Made by a program: the position numbers and the translations under genes
The notes under the pieces: generated by a model
What the model saw: only the letters and a program-made list of their open reading frames with translations
Told to the model about the DNA's origin: nothing
Database searches by the model: none
Source of the DNA: DASXUC01 sp036505015
GTDB lineage: Bacteria > Sysuimicrobiota > Sysuimicrobiia > Sysuimicrobiales > Kaftiobacteriaceae
DNA length: 45,249 bases
Reading direction: 5' to 3'
Assembly (NCBI GenBank): GCA_036505015.1
Contig: DASXUC010000017.1
Coordinates: 1-45,249, forward strand
Part shown: positions 10,193-18,758 of the stretch, one piece after another
Position numbering within the stretch: position 1 is the first letter of the stretch
Layout of the letters: every line of letters starts with the position of its first letter

Positions 10193-11364
10193 AGTTTCCG
10201 CGCGACCAGCACGATCCACCGTTTCACGAACCGCCGCGGCTCGCCGCCGAGATCCCCGATCTGCGCGCGCACGGCAGGCGACGCCCGGTCCAGCACCGCG
10301 GTGAACTCGCCGACGCGCTGGGAATCCGCGCCGGCAAGCTCCAACCACTCCGCGATGGTCGTGGGGCGTTCGAGGACACGGCTGAATCCCACCCGGGCCC
10401 CCGCGGCGGCGACGATCTGCAGCCACTCGAAGGCGGGAAGCGCGCGGACATGACTGGGATCGCGGAGGACTTCGAGTCTCTCCATCAACTCGCGCCCGTC
10501 CGCGTCGCCCGGCGGGACCTGGTCGATGATCCCGATCTGCCCGCGCGGGATGACGACCCGGAGCATCTCCGTAAGCGCTTGGCCGGGATCGGCAAAATGG
10601 TGCGGGGCGCGGCGGACGACGGCAATGGAAAATGTCTCCGGGGCAAACGGCAGGGCTTCGGCATCGCCTTCCACCCACTGAATGTGCTGCCCCCGGGCCC
10701 CCTTCCGCGCTTCGTCGAGCATCCGGCGCGTCAGATCCACGCCGACGACGAAATCCGCAAATTGCCGCATCGCCATGGCGGTGAATCCGCTTCCGGTGGC
10801 GATGTCGAGCACCCGATCGGACCGCCGGGGGCGGAGGCGAGCGACAAGCAGGGAGAGATCACGATCGCTGCGGTGGGTGGGACTGCGGGCGTACGCGGCG
10901 GCGCGAGCGGTGAACTGGACCCGCACCGCCTGCTTCATCGCCATCCGCTCCAGCTCCCGGCGGTGCGTGATGAGGAGGTCGCGCTGATCAGGCCAGAACA
11001 TCGCGGGCAGCGCATCGAGGGGAAACCACGACGCATCGCCCCGTACATCCGGCGCGGCGCGGAAGACGAAGTAGTGGATGACGTTCCAGGCCTGCTTCGT
11101 GAAGTTCAGCCGCTCCCGGCTGCCGAGCGCGCCCAGCGCTTGGAGCGCGTGCACGCCGGTTTCTTCCGCGACCTCGCGCACCGCCGCCTGCTCCGGCGTC
11201 TCGCCCGACTCGACGTGCCCTTTGGGCAGCGAAAATCCTTCCTGCGAACCCTCTTGGATAAGGGCCACCAGCAGCCGGCCATCCTCGATGCGCATGACCA
11301 CGCCTCCGGCCAGTTGCTGGGTGGGAATCGCCCGAGGGCGCCGGTACCAGGAATCATCAATCAT
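10189..11364 (-). CDS. Nudix hydrolase-SAM methyltransferase fusion
   Basis: A 391-residue two-domain enzyme. Residues ~15-140 form a Nudix hydrolase with a complete box: G49, E55, R63, E64, E67, E68, G70 (GX5EX7REXXEEXG). Residues ~145-391 are a class I UbiE-like methyltransferase with motif I VLDIATGSGF at 185-194, VVGVDLTRRML and VEGDAEALPFA. Nudix domains cleave nucleoside diphosphate derivatives; the methyl acceptor is unknown. Both active sites look intact, so this is not a decayed gene. The ATG lies next to a heptamer array and has no clear Shine-Dalgarno sequence. Its stop overlaps the convergent 9344 gene by 4 bp. Confidence 0.88.
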   Translation of the reverse strand: MIDDSWYRRPRAIPTQQLAGGVVMRIEDGRLLVALIQEGSQEGFSLPKGHVESGETPEQAAVREVAEETGVHALQALGALGSRERLNFTKQAWNVIHYFVFRAAPDVRGDASWFPLDALPAMFWPDQRDLLITHRRELERMAMKQAVRVQFTARAAAYARSPTHRSDRDLSLLVARLRPRRSDRVLDIATGSGFTAMAMRQFADFVVGVDLTRRMLDEARKGARGQHIQWVEGDAEALPFAPETFSIAVVRRAPHHFADPGQALTEMLRVVIPRGQIGIIDQVPPGDADGRELMERLEVLRDPSHVRALPAFEWLQIVAAAGARVGFSRVLERPTTIAEWLELAGADSQRVGEFTAVLDRASPAVRAQIGDLGGEPRRFVKRWIVLVARKL

Positions 11365-11370
11365 CGAGAC

Positions 11371-11488
11371 ACGTTGATCGTTGCTGGTTGGTCGTTTCCA
11401 CAGCGTCCGTTGAGTTTGCCATCATCCAATGGAGCACCTGTCCGCGATTCGGCCACCGACCCAACGACCAACGATCAATGACCAACGT
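11371..11488. repeat. Inverted pair of heptamer arrays
   Basis: Units GTTGATC/GTTGGTC occupy 11373-11396. Complementary units GACCAAC/GATCAAT lie at 11464-11484. They separate the divergent Nudix-methyltransferase and OCD genes and extend the OCD reading frame with non-conserved codons. Confidence 0.8.
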
Positions 11489-11534
11489 CTGTAAGGCAGG
11501 AGCGTTGCGCGCCGGCAAGAAAAACGAGGATGCC

Positions 11535-12482
11535 ATGCCGTTGTCCCTCCGCGAGGAAGACATCACCCGCTTGCTCCGCATGCCCGACGTGATCCGCGTC
11601 GTCGAGGACGCGTTTCGCCAGCAGGGAGCGGGCCGGGTCGTGAACCGCCCCCGCCAGCGCATCAAGACCGACGGCGCCGTGATGCACCTCATGTCCGCGG
11701 CGATCCCGGACGTGGGCGTGATGGGATTGAAGGCCTACACGAGCGCAGCCGACGGTACGCGGTTCGTGTCCATGCTCTACAGCACGGAGACCGGCGAGTT
11801 GCTGGCGGTGATGGAAGCCAACCGGTTGGGGCAGATGCGGACGGGCGCGGCGAGCGCGGTCGCCTCGAAGTACCTCGCGCGGCCGGCCGCGGGGGCCGTC
11901 GGCATCATCGGGACCGGCTGGCAGGCGCGCAGCCAGATCGCGGCCATCGCCTGCGTCCGCCCGGTGGCACTGGTCAAAGCCTACAGCCGGGACGTCGCCC
12001 GTCGCGTCACGTTCGCGCAGGAGATGGTGGAGGAATTGGGAGCGGAGGTCGTCGCGGTGGACACCGCGGCGGACGCGGTGGCAGACGTCGACATCGTGGT
12101 CACGGCCACCAGTGCACGAGATCCGGTGCTGGAGGGCCGCTGGCTGCGGCCGGGGATGCACATCAACGCGATCGGCTCTAACTGGTCGGCCCGGCGCGAA
12201 CTCGACGCCGATGCGGTGGCGAAGGCTGATCTGGTGGTGGTCGACGACCTGGAGCAGGCCAGGGTCGAGGCCGGCGACCTGATCGGGCCCGTGGAGGAGG
12301 GAGTGCTGGACTGGGACGAGATCACCGAGTTGGGCGCCATCGTTACCGGCGCTGCCGCCGGCCGCCGGTCGGCCGATCAGATCACGTTGTTCGAATCGCA
12401 GGGCATCGCGCTCGAAGACGTCGCCGTGATGAAACTCGCATACGAACTTGCCGCCGCCCAGGGCGTGGGTGAGACGGTCTGA
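11535..12482 (+). CDS. Ornithine cyclodeaminase/mu-crystallin family dehydrogenase
   Basis: A 315-residue NAD(P)-dependent enzyme of the OCD/mu-crystallin family, which includes ornithine cyclodeaminase, ketimine reductase and alanine dehydrogenase. The Rossmann motif is VGIIGTGWQARSQI; the substrate-side Lys and Arg-rich stretch (RPRQRIKTDGAVMHLMSAA) and NRLGQMRTGAASAVASKYLA are typical. I start at ATG 11535 (MPLSLREEDITRLL), preceded by AGGA, because the 49 upstream codons come from a heptamer array and resemble nothing. It ends 16 bp before the aminopeptidase, probably one operon. The precise substrate cannot be told from sequence alone. Confidence 0.9.
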   Translation: MPLSLREEDITRLLRMPDVIRVVEDAFRQQGAGRVVNRPRQRIKTDGAVMHLMSAAIPDVGVMGLKAYTSAADGTRFVSMLYSTETGELLAVMEANRLGQMRTGAASAVASKYLARPAAGAVGIIGTGWQARSQIAAIACVRPVALVKAYSRDVARRVTFAQEMVEELGAEVVAVDTAADAVADVDIVVTATSARDPVLEGRWLRPGMHINAIGSNWSARRELDADAVAKADLVVVDDLEQARVEAGDLIGPVEEGVLDWDEITELGAIVTGAAAGRRSADQITLFESQGIALEDVAVMKLAYELAAAQGVGETV

Positions 12483-12498
12483 CAGGAGACCCCATCAC

Positions 12499-13977
12499 AT
12501 GGAGTTCAGTGTATCGACCGAGTCCCCAGAACGCTTCCCGTGCGATGCGATCGCTGCAGGGATCTTCCAAGACGGCGGGCTGCAAGGAGCGGGCAGCCGC
12601 CTCGATGAGGCTCTGGGCAAGTTGGTGTCCCAAATCATCGGCGAGGAAGGGTTTGAAGCCAAGACGGGAAGCACCCTGGTTATCCACACGCACGGCCGCC
12701 TTCCCGCGAAGCGCGTCATTATCGCCGGTCTTGGCCCGCAGGCAGCGTTTGATCCGGATGCACTGCGGCGGGCCGCGGCGGCCACTGCCGCCTGCGCCGC
12801 CGGGCTGCACGCGTCGCACCTGGCCTTGACCCCACTCACGATCCCACCGCACTCGGCGGAGGCACTGACCCAGGCCCGGGTGGAAGGCGTCATCCTCGGC
12901 GCCTACCGCTTCACGCGCTACAAGCCGCACCGCGGAGGACAGGTCGAGCGGACGACGCTGCTCGCCGACGCAGCGCAGCGCGGCCAGGTCGAGTCCGGAC
13001 TGCAGCGCGGCCGCCTGTTCGCGGACGCCACCGTGTTCGCGCGCGATCTGGTCAATGAGCCGCCGAACGAGGTCACACCGGGCTATGTTGCCGACCTGGT
13101 GACGGAGATCGGCCGGAAGGTAGGACTGCAACCGACGGTCTTCGACGACGCCGCGATGCGCGAGCGGGGGATGGAGGCGATTCTGGCCGTGGGGGCCGGC
13201 AGCGCTCAGACGCCCCGGCTCGGCATCCTCGAATACAGTCCGCCCAAGCCGCGAAGAACAGTGGCCATCGTCGGGAAGGGTGTGACCTTCGACAGCGGCG
13301 GGCTGAGCCTGAAGACCGCGGAAGGCATGGTCACCATGAAGTCAGACATGGCAGGCGGCGCCGCGGTGCTGGCCACCATGCAGGCCCTGCCGGCGTTGGG
13401 AGCCGCCGTGCGGGTGATCGGAATCGTGCCGGCCGTGGAGAACCTGCCCAGCGGGACGGCGACCAAACCCGGAGACATCATCCGCGCCATGAACGGCATC
13501 ACCATCGAGATCAACAACACCGACGCGGAGGGGCGGGTGATCCTTGCCGACGCGCTGGCGTATGCGGCCCAGCAGCAGCCGGACGAGATCATCGACCTGG
13601 CCACGTTGACGGGTGCGGCCGTGGTCGCCTTGGGGTACCAGGCGGCGGCAGTGATGGGCAACGACCAGGCGCTGGTGCATCGGGTGCTTGATGCGGCGGG
13701 ACGCGCGGGGGAGCGCATGTGGCAGCTGCCCCTGTACGAGGAGTTTCTCGAGGACATGCGCAGCCAGGTCGCCGACCTGCGCAACTCCGGTGGGCGCTAT
13801 GGTGGGGCGGAGAAGGGCGCCATCTTTCTGCGCGAATTCGTCGGCGGCCGCCCGTGGGCCCACATCGACATCGCCCCGGTGGCGTTCCTGGACACGAAGG
13901 AAGGGACCGGCCCCTATCTTTCCAAGGGCGCGACCGGATACGGGGTGCGCACCCTGCTCACGTACCTGAGTGGCTGA
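12499..13977 (+). CDS. pepA: Leucyl aminopeptidase (M17)
   Basis: A 492-residue cytosolic di-zinc aminopeptidase. The N-terminal macro-like domain spans ~1-160. The catalytic domain carries VGKGVTFDSGGLSLK (catalytic Lys near residue 260), MKSDMAGGAA and NTDAEGRVILADALA (zinc Asp/Glu near 341-343, catalytic Arg near 346). By family it removes N-terminal Leu and other residues as a hexamer. The ATG at 12499 has CAGGAGA at 12483-12489; upstream codons overlap the OCD gene. Its last 20 bases overlap the convergent UPF0173 hydrolase gene. Confidence 0.96.
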   Translation: MEFSVSTESPERFPCDAIAAGIFQDGGLQGAGSRLDEALGKLVSQIIGEEGFEAKTGSTLVIHTHGRLPAKRVIIAGLGPQAAFDPDALRRAAAATAACAAGLHASHLALTPLTIPPHSAEALTQARVEGVILGAYRFTRYKPHRGGQVERTTLLADAAQRGQVESGLQRGRLFADATVFARDLVNEPPNEVTPGYVADLVTEIGRKVGLQPTVFDDAAMRERGMEAILAVGAGSAQTPRLGILEYSPPKPRRTVAIVGKGVTFDSGGLSLKTAEGMVTMKSDMAGGAAVLATMQALPALGAAVRVIGIVPAVENLPSGTATKPGDIIRAMNGITIEINNTDAEGRVILADALAYAAQQQPDEIIDLATLTGAAVVALGYQAAAVMGNDQALVHRVLDAAGRAGERMWQLPLYEEFLEDMRSQVADLRNSGGRYGGAEKGAIFLREFVGGRPWAHIDIAPVAFLDTKEGTGPYLSKGATGYGVRTLLTYLSG

Positions 13978-14623
13978 GGACCCACACTTCGCGATCGGCC
14001 GGAAGCGCGTCGCGCGTGATCGTGACCGTCCGGTCCATCCTCATAGCCGCCCTGCCGTCGGTGAACGTCTCGCACAATCCGATCGGCCAGCCCGCGTTGG
14101 CCTCCGTCTTGTAGTGCATAGGGATCGCGACGCGCGGGTTCACCTGCTCGATGACTGCTTCGGCCTGTTGTGGTCCGATGGTGTAGTGGCCGCCGATGGG
14201 GATCAGCAGGACGTCGATGTGCCCCAGCGCCTTCACCTCCTCAGGGCTGAGCGGGTGGCCGAGATCGCCGGCGTGGGCGACGCGCAGGCCTTCCGCCTCG
14301 AAGATGAAGATCGCGTTCTTCCCTCGGTCCTGCCCCTTGCTCGTGTCGTGGTAGGTGCGCACGGTTGAGAGTGTAAACGGACCGATCTCTTCAGCCACGT
14401 CGGCCCAATCCTTGCCGCCGTCCGCCAGCCCCCGCACGACCTTCGGGCTCCCCCGCGCCGCGCCGACGTTGTTGTGGTCGCCGTGCTCATGCGAGACTGT
14501 GACCGCGGTCGGTGAGACCGTGGGAACCGGGTAGCCGACCTTTGCATCAAACGGGTCGATCAGGATCGACGTGCCGCCGGACTCCAGCAGAAATGTCGCG
14601 TGGCCGAAGTATGTAAGTTTCAT
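13958..14623 (-). CDS. UPF0173 metal-dependent hydrolase (metallo-beta-lactamase fold)
   Basis: A 221-residue metallo-beta-lactamase-fold hydrolase of the YtkL/UPF0173 type. Motifs: LTYFGHATFLLE, SHEHGDHNN (HxHxDH), HAGDLGH (metal Asp) and the late IPMHYKTE. The physiological substrate is unknown. Three ATGs in a row (14629, 14626, 14623) follow GAGGGG; the third gives the best spacing (6 bases) and the family-like start MKLTYFG. The first ATG overlaps the aquaporin stop, so the two genes are coupled. The 3' end overlaps pepA by 20 bp. Confidence 0.9.
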   Translation of the reverse strand: MKLTYFGHATFLLESGGTSILIDPFDAKVGYPVPTVSPTAVTVSHEHGDHNNVGAARGSPKVVRGLADGGKDWADVAEEIGPFTLSTVRTYHDTSKGQDRGKNAIFIFEAEGLRVAHAGDLGHPLSPEEVKALGHIDVLLIPIGGHYTIGPQQAEAVIEQVNPRVAIPMHYKTEANAGWPIGLCETFTDGRAAMRMDRTVTITRDALPADREVWVLSHSGT

Positions 14624-14625
14624 CA

Positions 14626-15309
14626 TCATCCCCTCATGTCGAGCAACCCACGCTGGTAGACAAGCGCCGCCACGCCCGCCCCGACGAACGGACCGATCCA
14701 GTACACGTAGTGGTTGTCCCAGAAGTTCGAAACCAGCGCGGGCCCGAATGCGCGGGCCGGGTTCATCGCCGCGCCGGTCAGGACGCCGCCGGCAAGGATG
14801 TCCATCGTGATGACCAGCCCGATGGCCAGCCCGGCGACCATCCTCGGCCCGCGCGGATCCACCGCGGTGCCGAAGATGACGAACACCAGCAAGAACGTGA
14901 GCACGGCTTCCAGCACGATGCCGACACCCGGTGTCACGCCGGTCGCCAGCGCTGGCGTACCGAGGTGGACGGCGGTGCGCGTCGCTTCCGGGAATGAGAC
15001 AGTCAGCAGAAGTGCGGCGATCGATGCGCCGATGAGCTGCGCGGCCATGTACGCCAGCGCGCGCGCCGTGGCAAGCCGGCCGCTCATCAGAAAGCCCAGC
15101 GTGACCGCGGGGTTGAAATGGCCGCCGGAGGAGGCCCCGAGCGCAAGTACCATCGTCCCGATGGCGAGGCCGTGCGCAAGCGCGATCCCGGTCAGCCCCA
15201 CCTTTCCAGCGGTGAGATGGTCGGCGAGGATCGATCCCGCGCCGATAAAGATCAGGGTGAACGTGCCGACGGCTTCGGCGAGCAACGCCTTCCCCAGTGG
15301 AGTCTCCAT
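14626..15309 (-). CDS. Aquaporin / MIP family channel
   Basis: A 227-residue six-helix MIP channel with both NPA boxes, SSGGHFNPAVTLGF in the first half and GAAMNPARAFGPAL in the second. The length and the Arg after the second NPA fit a water-selective (AqpZ-like) channel or small-solute facilitator in the cytoplasmic membrane. I start at ATG 15309 (METPLGKALLAEAVGT); upstream codons are Arg-rich and unlike the family. No strong Shine-Dalgarno sequence is seen. The gene is coupled to the downstream UPF0173 hydrolase. A VOC gene runs divergently from 15422. Confidence 0.93.
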   Translation of the reverse strand: METPLGKALLAEAVGTFTLIFIGAGSILADHLTAGKVGLTGIALAHGLAIGTMVLALGASSGGHFNPAVTLGFLMSGRLATARALAYMAAQLIGASIAALLLTVSFPEATRTAVHLGTPALATGVTPGVGIVLEAVLTFLLVFVIFGTAVDPRGPRMVAGLAIGLVITMDILAGGVLTGAAMNPARAFGPALVSNFWDNHYVYWIGPFVGAGVAALVYQRGLLDMRG

Positions 15310-15421
15310 ACCACGTTCGATTTTCGATCGTATGCGGCGGCTCCTGCGCGTACGCGCCAAGGGACGACCGCGCGGCTGCCGAAACCGGACAACGAGATCG
15401 CGCGCATGGAGGTGAGTCGAG

Positions 15422-15784
15422 ATGCACGACGTGACCCATGTGGAGATACCGACCAGAGATCTCGCCAGAGCCAAACGGTTCTACGGAAAGCTGTTCGGCT
15501 GGCAGTTCCGCGATTTCGATCCCGGGTACGCGTTGTTCGATCCCAAGAAGGGCGTGGGGGGCGGAATCTACAAGGTCAAGTCGATTCCCACGAAGTCACC
15601 GGTGCGGGTCTACGTGGGGGTCGCGAACATCGACGATACGCTCAAACAGGTCCGCGCCGGCGGCGGTAAGGTCCTGCAGCCGAAAGCCCAAGTACCCGGC
15701 ATGGGTTGGTACGCCTCGTTCCGCGATCCGCAGGGGGCCGAACTGTGGCTCTGGCAGCGGGCCCCAAGGCGAAGAAAGCGATAA
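15422..15784 (+). CDS. VOC family protein
   Basis: A 120-residue VOC protein of the type with MHDVTHVEIPTRDLARAKRFY, in which the first metal-site His is present (His6 region). LFGWQF and FRDPQGAELWLWQ supply the final Glu strand. Two beta-alpha-beta-beta-beta modules are visible. A good GGAGGT (15408-15413) precedes the ATG by 8 bases. The reaction is unknown. A short basic tail (RAPRRRKR) ends 19 bp before the convergent GTPase stop. Confidence 0.87.
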   Translation: MHDVTHVEIPTRDLARAKRFYGKLFGWQFRDFDPGYALFDPKKGVGGGIYKVKSIPTKSPVRVYVGVANIDDTLKQVRAGGGKVLQPKAQVPGMGWYASFRDPQGAELWLWQRAPRRRKR

Positions 15785-15803
15785 GAGCATTATCCCGGTG
15801 TGA

Positions 15804-16781
15804 TCAGGCGTGCAGCTCGAGGATGTCCCCATCCTTCAGGACATGGTCGCGTCCGACCATCTGGCCCTGGTAGGTATCTCCACCCCATAACCGCGCATAT
15901 TTCAACCTGGCGACGAAGTCTTTGTGGATCGCGTCCGCCGCGTCGAGCACGGTGGCGCCGCGCTTGAGAATGAAGGGCGCCGTCAAGTCCACTTTCTTGC
16001 CGGGGGGTTTGCTGTAGACGCGGATCACGTCCAGGAGCGCGAACAGTTCGGCACGCAGACCATCCAGGCCCGTTCCCGCCGCCGCGGACACCGGGAGCAC
16101 GCTCAGACGACCGGCCAGGTACTCTCGCAGCAGCGCCAGGCGCTCACCGGCGCCGCGGCTGTCGAGCTTGTTGGCCACGACCAACGTCCGCTTTTCCCCG
16201 GAGTGCGCCGGGCGTTCCCCGATCAGCGTGATGTTGGCGGCAGCCAGCTGCGCGCGGACCGCGTCGGTGGCGGAAATCAGGTCGTCGGTGGAGAGATCAA
16301 CGACCAGCAGCACGACGTCGGCCGACCGGATGATACCGAAGAGCCACCCTTCGGCAAATTCAGGTGTCACCGCGGGCAGGTCCACCAGCTGAAGCTGCAC
16401 GTTCTCGAAGCTGGTCATGCCCGGCTGAGGAACGCGGGTGGTAAACGGATAATCTGCAACGTCCGGTTCCGCATTCGTGAGGGCACCGAGCAGCATTGAC
16501 TTGCCTGCGTTGGGACCGCCGACGAGCACGATCTGGCCCGCGCCTTCTTTGTCGATCTGGTAGAATGGCTTGCCGCGTGCGGCCCCTTTCTTGCGCTGCT
16601 GGACCTCGACACGCAGCTTCGCGATGCGGCGTTTGAGATCGGCCTGCATCTTCTCCGTCCCCTTATGTTTGGGGATCGTCGCCAGCATCTCTTCCAGCGC
16701 CGCGAGCCTGTCGGCGGAAGTGGTCGCCGCCTTGAACTTCTTGTCGGCGGCCATGTAGTCGGGAGTGAGGTTGGCGGGCAT
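15804..16781 (-). CDS. DRG-like GTPase with TGS domain
   Basis: A 325-residue GTPase resembling the archaeal/eukaryotic DRG branch (COG1163) more than bacterial Obg. An N-terminal coiled helix (about 10-65, rich in Lys/Arg/Glu) precedes the G domain: P-loop GGPNAGKS (88-95), DYPFTTRVPQPGM (switch I), DLPA at 134-137 where DRG proteins have DLPG, and NKLD (204-207). A C-terminal TGS domain (about 255-325) closes with VLKDGDILELHA. DRGs associate with ribosomes and translating complexes. The replaced G3 glycine could alter GTP hydrolysis. The start codon lies beside an 8-bp array and has no clear Shine-Dalgarno sequence. Confidence 0.88.
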   Translation of the reverse strand: MPANLTPDYMAADKKFKAATTSADRLAALEEMLATIPKHKGTEKMQADLKRRIAKLRVEVQQRKKGAARGKPFYQIDKEGAGQIVLVGGPNAGKSMLLGALTNAEPDVADYPFTTRVPQPGMTSFENVQLQLVDLPAVTPEFAEGWLFGIIRSADVVLLVVDLSTDDLISATDAVRAQLAAANITLIGERPAHSGEKRTLVVANKLDSRGAGERLALLREYLAGRLSVLPVSAAAGTGLDGLRAELFALLDVIRVYSKPPGKKVDLTAPFILKRGATVLDAADAIHKDFVARLKYARLWGGDTYQGQMVGRDHVLKDGDILELHA

Positions 16782-16792
16782 CAGGCGACGGG

Positions 16793-16824
16793 AGTCCCCT
16801 ATTCCCCTAGTCCCCTAGGTCCCG
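16793..16824. repeat. 8-bp tandem array
   Basis: Four units, AGTCCCCT/ATTCCCCT then AGTCCCCT/AGGTCCCG, fill the gap between the enolase-superfamily stop and the GTPase start. Confidence 0.85.
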
Positions 16825-16826
16825 AT

Positions 16827-17951
16827 CTAGGTGACTTCAAACTTGCGCAGCAGCTTTTCGTCCAGCTCCAATCCGAGTCCAGGCGCCTGGGGCAGTTCGA
16901 TCATGCCTCGCTGGGGTTGCGGGAACGGCTGGGCGAAGATATCGCGGAGTGGATTCGGCGCATAGAAGTACTCGTAGGTCAAAAGGTTCGGGACGCTGGC
17001 GGCGACATGGAGGGACGCCAGATGCGCCACCCCGGCGCTGAACCCCGTGTGCGGTGCGTAGCGCAGATTATGGGCATGGGCGAGCGCACCGACGCGCCGC
17101 GCCCCCGTCAACCCTCCCACCCTGGCCACGTCGGGCTGCAGCACGTCGATCGCCCCGCGCTGGATCAACTCCCGGAATCCGAACACGCCGAATTCGCTCT
17201 CTCCCGCCGCCACCGGAATCGCCTGGCCGCGCCGCACGCGGCGGTAGCCTTCCAGGTCGTCGGGGGGCACCGGCTCCTCGAGCCATGCGATATCCGACGC
17301 CTCGAGAGCCCGGCCCACAGCGATCGCGGTCGCGGCGTCGTATGCGCTGTTCACGTCGAGCATGATGTCCACGCCGGGACCGAGGGCCGCGCGGATCGCC
17401 CGCACCGAGGCCACGTCCGTGCGCCGGCCGCCGAGGGCGGCACCGCGTCCGATCTTGACCTTGATGGCCGTGTGCCCCGATGCAATCTGCGCCTCCGCCT
17501 CCTTCACCATGTCCGGAATGTCGGCGAAGTACACCGACGACGCGTAGCAGGGCACGGAGTGCCGGCCGGCGCCCGCCAGCACTTTGTACACCGGCAGTCC
17601 GGCGGCCTTGCCCAGGAGGTCCCACACCGCGGTATCGATCCCGCTGATGCCCTCGAACACGAACCCCCGGTAATGACCCCAGCCGCGGAGCTGGCGGAAC
17701 ATCTCGTCCCACAGACCCTCCGCGTCGTGAGGGTCGCGCCCGATCACCACCGGCGCGAGGAGTTGATCGACGACGGCTTTGGTCACCTGCGGCGCTTTGC
17801 GGACGATGCACTCCCCGATCCCGGTGATGCCGTCATCGGTCGTCACCTCGACCAGCGTGGCGGAAAAGGTCGGGAACGCTCCGATCCCAAACTGGATCGG
17901 TTTCTCCAGTGTGCCCGACAGCATGCGACACGTGACGTGCTCAATCTTCAC
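16827..17951 (-). CDS. Mandelate racemase/muconate lactonizing family enzyme
   Basis: A 374-residue enolase-superfamily enzyme. An N-terminal capping domain (about 1-125) precedes a (beta/alpha)7-beta barrel with IKVKIG (KxK), DVNSAY and WLEEPVPPDD metal ligands, GESEFG as third ligand, and APHTGFSAG whose His fits the mandelate-racemase subgroup. It should abstract the alpha-proton of a carboxylate (racemase, or sugar-acid/hydroxyproline dehydratase type). The substrate cannot be assigned. The GTG start has AGGGGAGA upstream, and it follows cofE by 15 bp on the same strand. Confidence 0.9.
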   Translation of the reverse strand: MKIEHVTCRMLSGTLEKPIQFGIGAFPTFSATLVEVTTDDGITGIGECIVRKAPQVTKAVVDQLLAPVVIGRDPHDAEGLWDEMFRQLRGWGHYRGFVFEGISGIDTAVWDLLGKAAGLPVYKVLAGAGRHSVPCYASSVYFADIPDMVKEAEAQIASGHTAIKVKIGRGAALGGRRTDVASVRAIRAALGPGVDIMLDVNSAYDAATAIAVGRALEASDIAWLEEPVPPDDLEGYRRVRRGQAIPVAAGESEFGVFGFRELIQRGAIDVLQPDVARVGGLTGARRVGALAHAHNLRYAPHTGFSAGVAHLASLHVAASVPNLLTYEYFYAPNPLRDIFAQPFPQPQRGMIELPQAPGLGLELDEKLLRKFEVT

Positions 17952-17966
17952 GTTGGCTCTCCCCTG

Positions 17967-18725
17967 CTAGCGGAACATGTCTTTCTCCGGCGCCCGCAGC
18001 ATCGGCCGGGACGGTCCGGTGCCGGCCACGTAGCGCGCGCCGCGGATGACGACCAGCGGCGTCCCTTCGGCGGCCTGCCCCTGCAGCAGGCTCGCCGTGG
18101 CCGCCAGTTCGTCGGCCACCGCCTCCACCGACGCCCGGAGTGTATGGCCGTCGCGGTCCTGCTGCCCGATGAAGCTCAGCAGCGGGTCCAGTCCGGCCGA
18201 TCCGATCGCCACGCCGACGGCCCCCTCGCGAAACGGCCGGCCGTGAGAATCGTTGATGACAACGCCGACGGTTGTCCCGAACGCCTCGCGCGCAGCGCGC
18301 CGGATCGCCGCTGCCGACGCGTCGGGATTGCGCGGCAGCAGACAGATCCATTCTTCTCCCAGCCCCACGTTGCTGTGGTCCACGCCCGCGTTGGCACACA
18401 CGTACCCCAGACGGTGCTCGGCAATGATCAGACCCGGGCGCACGCGGAGAATCGCCGTCGACTCATCGAGGATCACCTGCGCGAGCCGCGGGTCCTTGCC
18501 GGATCGTGCCGCGAGCCGGTGGGCCTCGGCGCCGGGCGTGACTTCGACGAGATGCCGCAGGCTGCCTTCGGCCTTGGAGACAACCTTCTGCGCCGCGACC
18601 AGGACGTCTCCATCCACCAGAGGGGTCCCCGCGGCGCGCAGGGCATCGACCAGGACCTGCGGCAGGTCGGTTCCGGGGCGGATCTCCGGAATGCCTTCCG
18701 GGGCCCATGCCGACAGGGAGCGCAT
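17967..18725 (-). CDS. cofE: Coenzyme F420-0:L-glutamate ligase
   Basis: A 252-residue CofE/FbiB-type ligase that adds glutamate residues to F420-0 using GTP. Typical stretches are DGDVLVAAQKVVSKAEG near the N-terminus, CANAGVDHSNVG, and NDSHGRPFREGAVGVAIG, where Asp/Ser/His line the metal-GTP site. It lacks the nitroreductase-like second domain of actinobacterial FbiB. The frame extends upstream to a TTG in a heptamer array; ATG 18725 (MRSLSAW) is the likelier start. It sits 3' of the F420:NADPH reductase, so F420 synthesis and use are linked here. Confidence 0.93.
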   Translation of the reverse strand: MRSLSAWAPEGIPEIRPGTDLPQVLVDALRAAGTPLVDGDVLVAAQKVVSKAEGSLRHLVEVTPGAEAHRLAARSGKDPRLAQVILDESTAILRVRPGLIIAEHRLGYVCANAGVDHSNVGLGEEWICLLPRNPDASAAAIRRAAREAFGTTVGVVINDSHGRPFREGAVGVAIGSAGLDPLLSFIGQQDRDGHTLRASVEAVADELAATASLLQGQAAEGTPLVVIRGARYVAGTGPSRPMLRAPEKDMFR

Positions 18726-18730
18726 AACCA

Positions 18731-18758
18731 ATCCCTAATCCCGAATCCCTAATCCCGT
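18731..18758. repeat. Heptamer tandem array
   Basis: Four units ATCCCTA/ATCCCGA between the F420 reductase and cofE. On the minus strand they encode the reductase C-terminus (TGLGIRD and the stop codon). Confidence 0.88.

Noticed and set aside
16793..16824. Tandem arrays as possible CRISPR repeats
   Set aside because: Units are 7-8 bp with no spacers and no cas genes; they do not fit CRISPR.
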